Assembly: GCF_020080835.1 (NCBI RefSeq)
Contig: NC_058159.1
Location: forward strand, 18,076,474 to 18,140,473
Direction: 5' to 3'
DNA: 64,000 nucleotides
Source: Cotesia glomerata
Taxonomy: Eukaryota; Arthropoda; Insecta; Hymenoptera; Braconidae
Shown here: positions 56,226 to 64,000 of the stretch, piece by piece
Position numbering within the stretch: the first letter of the stretch is position 1
How the letters are laid out: each line of letters starts with the position of its first letter
The notes under the pieces: generated by a model
Told to the model about the DNA's origin: nothing
What the model saw: only the letters and a program-made list of their open reading frames with translations
Database searches by the model: none
Made by a program: the position numbers and the translations under genes

Positions 56226-58790
56226 AAAAGTTAAACCTATTATATGTAAAACTTTCAATTTATGTATTATCTCCGAAACAAAGAGATATAACTTTTCATT
56301 ATTGATTCAAAATCTATTTCAATTTTTAGCAACGTTATTTATTGAATGGTTTTAGTTATATAGAAGAAAAGTGATAGATAATAATACAAATAACGAAAAA
56401 TAGACAATGGCATGAAATCACGTTCAATTCTTAATTTTTTCATTTTCTGTATTCGGGACTTTTATGCCAAATTCCTGAGATCAAAAACAGATCATTTTTA
56501 ACCCTCTTAATTTCTATTAGAATTATTTATTGCCCATCTACTGTTTTGAAATTTTAGTTTTCGTTCAGTTTCAAACGTATTTTACTAGTCTACTATAATC
56601 AGTGATATATGAACTCAAAAGTATAATGAATTCTTATTTTATAATTAAACATAAAAATTAAAAAATAAATTGAAAATGTACTGGTTAACATGTTAACTAG
56701 CTAATAAATATAATTACTTTTTAGCTTTTCGAGCTCAAAAATGTAAATATTTATCTGTTTTGAGCTTGAAAAAAATTAGTAATATAAACGAGTAGATATA
56801 TTATTCAAATCAGTTTTCGTATAAAATCTAATTTTTATTTCGTTTCACTTTAGATCTTGGAAGGAAAAAAAACATTTGGAATATCCTTAAGTGCTCGGCT
56901 CTTAGTTTTATTTGCTTAAAAACGAATAAGTGATATTTCATCACTTGATAGTATTTATTACACGTTCCTAAGTAATCATGTAAAGTAAAAATCATCAAAT
57001 AAATTAAAAAATTATTGCAATAGTAAATATTCATTAAAAAATTATTATTTTTCTTTTATTTTAGTCTTTCATGGGTAACTGCAAATTAAAAATATCTTTT
57101 AGTTCAAGTAAGAAGCTTTTTCACATATGCGTTGGGTGTACAAATAGTTTTTAAAGTTACTGAAAAATGAAAATATTTAATTCAAATCCTTTGCTTAAAT
57201 ATAGTATAAGTTTTATAGCAATAGTTTATACAAAAAGGAAATATAGTTTCCAATATTTTATTTTTAAAAGTAAATTTTTTTTAATTTCATTACAACGGCA
57301 TCTATAAGTTGTATATGTTTTCGATTCTGTTCTTATTTCTTGGCAATAACCGATTATAGGTTTAATTATTTCCACAGAAAGATAGACAGAATTTCATAGA
57401 TTTAAAATTTTTAATTAAACTATTGACCAATTTATCAAAAATCATATTCAATAGGCCCCTGATTAAAAAAAAAAGTATTGAGACAAAGAAAAAAATATTG
57501 AAAAGAATTGGTTTTCTAGTTAATCTAGTATCTATCTTCTATTTTACATGCATACGATTATAGTAAAAAAAGTACGTTCACTTAATGCATAACAAAAATA
57601 TTTTACTCACAATAACACATACACGACATGCGCGCGAAGAAAATTTTTAATCTTAACAGTTGAAAATTCCGTATAAAATTATTTTTATCTGCTTTTTTTT
57701 TTCTAATACAAAATGTGAAAATAATTACACAAATGAAAAGTAATGCTTCTACTTTTTACCGAGTTACAAATATTGTTTCCCTAAACTTCTTAATGGATCA
57801 TATTTTTTTTAAGAGGTTTGAAATAAAAATCCAACACTTCATAGAAACTAATCTCAAGAGGTAGTAAATATTACAAGAATCAAGGTAATTGAAAATGATC
57901 TAATTTTGATCTCAATAATTTGGCACAAAAAGACTCGTTCACTGTTATCTTATCAATTTTTATGTGAGGAATATTTTGTTTTATCTGAAAATACTTTTTT
58001 GCTGATTAGAAGTTATTTACAAAAAAAAAAAGTGAATAAAATCTATAAAAAAATTTTCTTCTTTTTTTACTATTTTATTATGTTGATCTTTAAAATATAC
58101 TGAAACAAAATAGTATGTCAAGACATCACTTAGCTATTATTTATCGAATTTAAATTATTTTGTTATTGCGATTCGCAAACATTTATTTGTACAAAGTCGA
58201 CCTTTATTTAATGTTATATTTTTAAGACTTAATAAATCTATTAGAAACTGTTTAATCGATTCTGCATAATTTGTACAGAAGTGATAGGTCAAAATCAAGA
58301 TTTAAATATATAAGAGCTATCGATCTTTGGGATCAAGAATTCACATGTAATCGATGTTATGAAGTTGCAGGACCTACTATTACTGTTTCTAGAAATAATT
58401 ATTTGTTAGTACAGGTAATATATATTATTCACAAAAAGCTGGATGATCAAAAAACTTACCGAAAAATCTTAATTATTCTTAATAACCTGTAATTCTGTGA
58501 GAAGAGATAGTAGGGCAATAAAAAAAATATTTTGAAGCTGAAAGTCGTTCATTTAAATTTCCAGAATCTATACAAACTTTCCAGTCGATTGTAAAACATA
58601 AATCTTTAAAAAGATAAAATATTTGAAGTGTCAGGTTGGAAGCCAATCCTAGAATTTTCTCCTTTTATTAACTCTTTACTTTAGCGCTTGGTCTTGAAAT
58701 TATACTGCTTACTGTATCATTTGCGATAGGACCTTATAATAAGAATATGAGAATGCGGATAATGAAGGACCAGTGTAACACTCCGTTACA
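56226..58790 (+). other. Probable 3' UTR and downstream DNA
   Basis: AT-rich and largely free of the repeat families of the window, except for a MITE half at 57456-57545 and a GAGCTC-like trace at 56728-56775. Several AATAAA words (for example near 56702 and 56998) could serve as polyadenylation signals. A 73-codon frame at 58271-58492 is not convincing. Confidence 0.35.
57456..57545. mobile_element. Partial MITE of the CCCCTGATTAAAAA family
   Basis: GCCCCTGATTAAAAAAAAAA, AGTATTGAGACAAAGAAAAA and TTGGTTTTCTAGTTAATC match the left two thirds of the complete copy at 63698-63812; the right end is lost. Confidence 0.65.
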
Positions 58791-58792
58791 AT

Positions 58793-59704
58793 ATATACTA
58801 GAGTGGTCCAAAAAAAAAAACTTTTTTTGCCTATCATCTTAAAAGCTTTTCTAAGGTATAAAAAAAAATTCCCATCAAAGCGCAGCTTGATATCTCAATT
58901 CTTCATGAAGCTCAATGAATTTTTATTTTCCCATGTAAATAACACGTAAAAAAAATTTATTTACGTTTTCATCCGGTAAAACTACGAAAAAAAAATTTTT
59001 ATGCATTTTTCGTCAATTATTCTTGTAGGAAATTTAATTCTCTACAAAAAAGTACTGAAGTAGTATCTTCGTAACAGTACATGACAATTTAAAAAATATG
59101 ATAATTCATAAATTTTATCAATTAATAAATAATTTTCTTTTTCATGTTTATAATTTATTTTTAAAAAAGCAAAAAATTTTTTAAAAATAGTGAAAAATTA
59201 TAATTTCGTAATTCATGAAATTTTATCATAAATTTATCATTTTAATTTTTTGATATATAATATTGTTTATTTAAGTGATTTAAGTAGATTTTTCGTATTT
59301 ATAAATAAATATTATCATTTTTTTAAACAGTTCGATGTTTAAGGCCTGATAATTCCGAAATGGTTCTCCGTACGCATATATTCATTCAGACAATTTTTGT
59401 AGATCGTTAAATTTCCTAGAAGAATATGTATCGATCATAGCTATAAAATGCTTCGTTGTTGACTAGCGAAATTCAAAAGTAAAAAAAAATTTTTTTCTAT
59501 GTTATTTAAATGGAAATAAAAAATTAATTACAGCCACCTCTATACATTAATATTAAGGGCTGAGATTTTCACAATGTCTTCGATTAGGGATACTCTGAAG
59601 AATTTTCAAAGTTCTTCGGAAAAAAAAAAATAGTTTGTTTTTTTGAAACACTAATATATTTTGACTTGAAGTGCTCAAAAACCTCATAAGTGCACACCCT
59701 AATA
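58793..59704. mobile_element. Non-autonomous relative of the long-TIR transposon
   Basis: The left end TATACTAGAGTGGTCC and right end GCACACCCTAATATA resemble the TTAGGGTG termini. The subterminal motif CCATGTAAATAACACG (about 58938) and its inverse TGTTATTTAAATGG (about 59500) match motifs near the ends of copies 1 and 2. No transposase is present. Confidence 0.5.
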
Positions 59705-59706
59705 TA

Positions 59707-60152
59707 CAGGGTGTCCCAGAAAAAACGGACGCCATTGTAGCATCTGATAAACAAAATAATTCTGAGACGAAAAGTCCTTAGCCATTTTTTAATCAGACGC
59801 ATAGATAATTAATTATTAATTAATATAACGTCCTTTTATGCATTAGAGAGAGAGCTCTAGTGTCAAGTCAAGTGCGTTCCAACGAAGATGCTTGCACGTG
59901 TGAATGTGTAAGTAAATATGTGTGACTACGTTAGCTATAGAAACTAGTTAGTCATATAGTTAGTTGTGTCTTTGTTTGGCACATACTTTACTGGACACGC
60001 GCTCTCTCTCTCTAACAAATAAAGAAACGTTATTTTTAATTAATAATTAATTATCTATGCGGTTAATTGAAAAATGGCTAAGGACTTTACGTCTTAGAAT
60101 TATTTTTTTCATCAGATGCTACAATGGCGTCCGTGACTTTTGGGACACCCTG
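59707..60152. mobile_element. 446-bp MITE, CAGGGTGTCCCA termini, TA target
   Basis: CAGGGTGTCCCAGAAAAAAC at the left, the inverse TTTTGGGACACCCTG at the right, with TA on both sides. The arms match over more than 100 bp (GGACGCCATTGTAGCATCTG). The termini are of the mariner/Tc1 kind. Tandem CTCTCTCT words lie near both arm ends. Confidence 0.85.
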
Positions 60153-60166
60153 TATATATATATTAG

Positions 60167-60701
60167 TGCAGTCAATTGGATTCGTTTATTCAATTATTTA
60201 TTAATTTAGAATAATTAAAATATAACACTGATCTAAATTTTGAAATATAATGTACGCTAACTTGTATAAACAATATTACGATTAATTATCCAAATATAAT
60301 TAATATACAAGGTAAAAGCGCTGGGGAATGAGACCGAGAACGAATCCGGGGTCAGCAGGATGTATGCGATCTTTACTTGATCAATGCTCAACGAGAACTA
60401 CTCGTCTCAGTACCCTAAGTACTTCTTCTCTCAAAAAATATTTCGACAGCCCTCATTGTGTGTCGATATCTTTAACTGTATACTTTTTACTTCTATCCTG
60501 TGACCTCGGCTACGTTTGGTGACCATTGTCACTCCGGACTCAAGCCCATTGCCATAACCATAAAAAATTATAATCGGCTCAAGTTATAAATAATTATTAA
60601 ATATTCTATGCTTTACAATTTTGCTTAAAACTAACAGACAAACTAAAATATTGGGAATTTCCCTATCTCTAGGAAAACCCAGCTCGATATTATCTCCGAC
60701 A
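60167..60701 (-). mobile_element. Probable solo LTR, 535 bp
   Basis: On the minus strand it starts TGTCGGAGATAATATCGAGC and ends AATTGACTGCA, with AATAAA words near the 3' side and a GC-richer middle. TA-rich CTAATATATA text flanks both sides, though an exact short target duplication cannot be resolved in the TA repeat. No internal region or second copy is in the window. Confidence 0.45.
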
Positions 60702-61350
60702 TATATATTAGGGTGTTTAAAAAAAAAAAAAAAATTTTTTTTTTTTAATGGTGTTGAAAAGTTGAAAGTACATTTAAAAACAAAAATTTTGGTGCCTATT
60801 AGAACCCTTAATATTAATATTAAGTCTTGCCTCAATTCATTTGTAATTTTTCTATTTAAATAATACGAGAAAACTTTTTTTTATTTTTGAATTTTAATTA
60901 CTTCGGAATGGCTTGTTTACGCAATATCCCAGAGAGAGGTCTTATAGGAAATTTCACGCTCTACAAAAAACGTTTTAAGGTCAAAGTTCCTCAGATCAAC
61001 CGTTTCAAAGATATTTGCAATCAAAAATTTCAAATATTTTCCAATAAAATTGCAAAAAAAAATCATACTTTATATTGATATTGTTTTTTTTTTTTTTAAT
61101 CAATTGAATTCTGTTAATTTGAGATTTTAATTTTTTTTTTTGCTTATTTACTCCATACGTAACTCACAAAAAGTACAAATACATAAATATAAAGTTTAAA
61201 ATTATCAAACAAATGATTTTTGGGTCTCTTTTATAACAAATTTATTCTATTTTTTACCAAATACTAATAAATTCTATTAAACAATCAATTCATTATAACA
61301 AAAAACAATATTTAACAACAATTCATAAAATTTTTTCTAACTTGAAATTA

Positions 61351-63676
61351 TTACAGTTTTATAAAATTATTTTTATTGCAATTAGGATATCGTTTTCTGT
61401 GTTCTGTCACTACTTGCAATAAATACTGAAGCTGTTCTTCATTTTTCATTAAGCATCGATTATACTGCTCTATCAATGCCACGCCGCGTTCTGCTACATC
61501 ATTTACAACTTGAAGTTTCTCAAAATAGTCCAAGTTTCTTTTGTAATTTAGATTTTGAGGCCACAAAGTTACATCCTCATCAATGAAATCATACGACAAA
61601 TCAAACGATTTAAACAGATTTATCGATCTTATAGATACAAATTGACTAAGATCTTTATTTAATAATGACTCTAAATTTTTCTTATCGATTATAAAACCAC
61701 TCGTTGTAGTTTCATTGGTTTCACAGTTTTTTAAAGCATGAACTATTCTTCTTTTTGTTTCAACTGAAACAGTTTCGTCAAAGAGAGATAAAACAGACAA
61801 CTCGTTATTTAAATACCACAAGTGATCGGCTAATTTTTCTGAGCATGCCCGTGAAATAGTATTATTAAATTTTTTATATGAAATTAATTCTTTAATTAAA
61901 GTTAAATCATTATTAGGTGCTGCTATAGCGCACGGCGCAATATACCAAGCTTTTAAATAGAATATTATGACAAATAAACTAAGTTCTCGTAATCCAGCTA
62001 TTTCTGATTTAGTAAGATGAAATTCATTTCTAAATAAAAAAATTTTTAAACTATATATTGCTTTAGCCATCCACCTTGCATGATGGACGGCTCCAGCACG
62101 CTTAAATGTAATATTTGTTGTAATAGCACTCAAAAATATCGATAATAATTGCAGGAGTTCACGGTAATCGTCACGACAATGATCCATCTACAAAAAAAGT
62201 TCAAAGTCAAAATAAAATTAATTACATTGCAACCTCAAAGTAAAGAACATTAATTATTATCAACTGATGTGAAGTAAAAGTTACAAAATATTTTACAAAT
62301 GCAATTGTAATCGTTAATGATGATTAAGAGTGTAATAATCATGTGAAATTGATTTCCAATATTTTTATTTACAACGGGGTTAATTATTAAGTGTAAAATG
62401 GATGATTATACGGAACTTCATAAATTTTCATGTTTCACTTTAACATCAGTTGATAATTCTTTAGCGCTGGATTAAAAAATTTTACTTCTATTTGATTATT
62501 AACGAATTTCAAAATTTCATCTTTGATTGGTGTTATAACTTCCAAAATACTACAGCGTATTTGACGCTGTAGTATCAGAACACAATGCTTTGATGTTATC
62601 AGTATTAATATTCCATTGTTTTACTGTTGTAATAATAGCTGAAGCTTGATTTTGTCCAGTTCCAGATTCTAGTTTGGGGACTCCTAACAGTTGAAATTTA
62701 CCTGATGATGATAAAATAATAGGAAGCCGGTCAACTTGTTCTATACCTGTAATATCTGACAACAGTTTTCCATCAAAATGTAGCACATAATTATCAGTTT
62801 CCAAATTAGTTTTCAGATTTAACGTCGCTTCTTTGCGAAATTTTTCCCGTGCTCAGTGAATAGTCAAATGACTGAAGTTTACGCTTGCACAATCAATATT
62901 TAGGCTAGATAATAAAACAGCAAAAATGTAAGTCGCCGACCTACTACTCACATTAGCTCTATCCAAAGCCGCAGCAAGTTCTGGTGTCATTAGATCAATT
63001 TTAGGAACTTGTTGTTTTGGAATTTCATCTTCATAATCAGAGATTATACGAGAAGTATTACTTTCCAAAGATTTCTGGGATAACTTAGATGTTTGACTTG
63101 ATATTTCATGATTAACAACATTATCAGTCTCAACTGTACAAGAATAGTCAACATTGTCATTACCGAACTCTCCGACATCAAATGTACCACTATCATTATA
63201 ATTGATATCAATGTTCTCTTCATTATTGTTATCACTATTAATGTAGTTATTATTTTCATCGCTTACATCAACATCCATATCTTCAACATCTTCTGGAATT
63301 GGTTGAGAATTATATGAAATAAAACCACGTCGACTGGAAGATTTTTGTCCCAAATAAAATAATCTTTTTTCTTTATCCAGTAAATTTAGCACATCAGCAT
63401 GAGCTATATCAAATAGTTTATTTAATTCGTCCCGAAAAAGGGATTCATTTTTTTTTTTTGAGATTTTGACTTTTTCCTCTTACAGTTTTTTTGTAAATTC
63501 CTCCATCGATTGTGATTTGAGGTTAGTTTTAAAAAAGCAGATCTTTTCTCTCTTTTCGGGATTTGTGCCACACACCAAATTTTGAAAACTTTGTCGACAG
63601 TGGTTGATATGCTTTCTTTTACTGAAAAATTTTTCGTTTTGAGATAATAAAATAAAAGTGACATAACCTCTTTCAA
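61351..63676 (-). pseudogene. Transposase pseudogene (ACRHH/ASNTG family), copy 2
   Basis: The N-terminal block (63676-63422) has SISTTVDKVFKIW and RWRNLQKNCKRKKSK; a slip in a poly-A run near 63450 shifts the frame to ESLFRDELNKLFDIAHADVL. The next block (63392-62853) has a long acidic Asn-rich insert and MTPELAAALDRANVSSRSAT. A TGA replaces a CGA at about 62855 (copy 1 has Arg there). Then come LHFDGKLLSDITG, LLGVPKLESGTG and SDTTASNT, where a deletion removes the CRHH region and leaves a perfect hairpin. The text resumes as KDEILKFVNNQ near 62500. The last exon (62187-61351) is open: DYRELLQLLSIFL, AGAVHHARWMAKAIYSLK, VNDVAERGVALIEQYN and EEQLQYLLQVVTEHRK. Three lesions make it dead. Confidence 0.72.
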
Positions 63677-63697
63677 TGAAGGTAATTTTTTTCCACC

Positions 63698-63812
63698 AAA
63701 CCCTGATAAAAAAAAAGTATTGAGATAAAGAAAAAAGTATCGGTTTTCTAGTCAATCCAATACTTTTCAATACTTTTTTCTTTGTCTCAATACTTTTTTT
63801 TATTCAGGGTTT
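63698..63812. mobile_element. 115-bp MITE of the CCCTGA(A)TAAAAA family
   Basis: Near-perfect inverted repeat: AAACCCTGATAAAAAAAAAG at the left and its inverse at the right, with AGTATTGAGAYAAAGAAAAA in both arms and a short centre TTTTCTAGTCAATCC. It lies just upstream of the copy 2 transposase. Confidence 0.8.
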
Positions 63813-64000
63813 AGACTTCGATATTTATCATTTCGTACTTAAAAAATGATCGCATGATGTGTGGGACTCTTTCTTCTCCTTATTTGTGAAGCTAATGCTC
63901 GCCCGAGTCAAAGTTAAAAAACTAATTTTAGCCTCCAAATTCTACTCGAGAGCAAGGAGGCCGAAATCAGTTTTTTAGATCTATACATTTGGTTAATAAA

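Larger units (their letters stand above)
60708..64000 (-). mobile_element. Long-TIR transposon, copy 2 (runs off the window)
   Basis: Begins at TTAGGGTGTTTAAAAAAA; the motif CTATTTAAATAATACG (about 60853) matches the subterminal motif of copy 1. The transposase pseudogene follows on the minus strand. The other end would lie beyond 64000. Confidence 0.65.

Noticed and set aside
58271..58492. 73-codon plus-strand frame with CNRCYEVAGPTITVSR and a GTAATA donor-like site
   Set aside because: Tempting as an exon, but only one Cys pair, no acceptor that stands out, and no matching neighbour exon.
60328..60522. 64-codon plus-strand frame
   Set aside because: Lies wholly within the probable solo LTR; Ser/Thr/Leu-rich with no conserved motif.

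Overview
This is AT-rich eukaryotic nuclear DNA, almost certainly from an insect. It has spliced genes with GT..AG introns, R1-clade LINEs, a Helitron, an hAT element, many short TIR elements with TA target sites, long microsatellites and a 100-bp assembly gap. A parasitoid hymenopteran is my best guess from the mix of repeats, but the window holds no host gene that proves it. The only candidate host coding sequence is one Q-rich terminal exon (56004-56225). Everything else recognisable is a transposable element or a derivative of one, usually nested in another.

Layout. 1-2.6 kb: AT-rich DNA, a tRNA-like remnant and a CACTGTAAAA-type MITE with a second start nested inside. 2.6-4.4 kb: a 1.79-kb element with about 560-bp terminal inverted repeats (TIRs) and the last 64 codons of an unidentified protein. 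4.4-6.2 kb: a 5S-rRNA-like repeat and a cluster of the 15-mer TGTCCCACCARTCAC. 6.2-12.4 kb: a decayed DNA transposon with 1.2-kb TIRs and a spliced transposase pseudogene; its sister copy lies at 60.7-64 kb. 12.4-15.9 kb: MITE, gap, LINE fragment and a 628-bp pure (TG)n tract. 15.9-25.7 kb: two R1-clade LINEs on the minus strand. 26.6-28.1 kb: two MITEs embedded in TA repeats.

28.1-34.8 kb holds a very young LTR retrotransposon on the minus strand. Its 826-bp LTRs are almost identical, it has a tRNA-Lys-type primer site and a G-rich polypurine tract, and it carries an intact 996-aa Gag but no protease, reverse transcriptase or integrase. A field of palindromic 14-mers fills the space between gag and the 3' LTR. 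36.9-42.8 kb is an hAT element with a perfect 8-bp target duplication. It carries a spliced transposase pseudogene and a second gene with an endonuclease/exonuclease/phosphatase (EEP) fold.

44.6-54.9 kb is a composite block bounded by tandem CTGATCAGGCCTG motifs. It interrupts one copy of a common repeat, and that repeat resumes on the far side. Inside the block are a Helitron with complete ends but a deletion through its HUH motif, a 2-kb inverted duplication covering the Helitron 5' end, and a second 5S-like repeat. 55-60.7 kb holds the Q-rich exon with its probable 3' UTR, MITEs and a probable solo LTR.

A recurring element, called family A here, ties the window together. It has CAACTTCCCGCTAA at both ends, an internal (TG)n of very variable length and GAGCTC hairpins near its 3' end. 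It serves as landing pad for LINE 2 (inside its TG tract) and for the composite block. The window reads as a heterochromatin-like nest of mobile elements with at least four levels of nesting.
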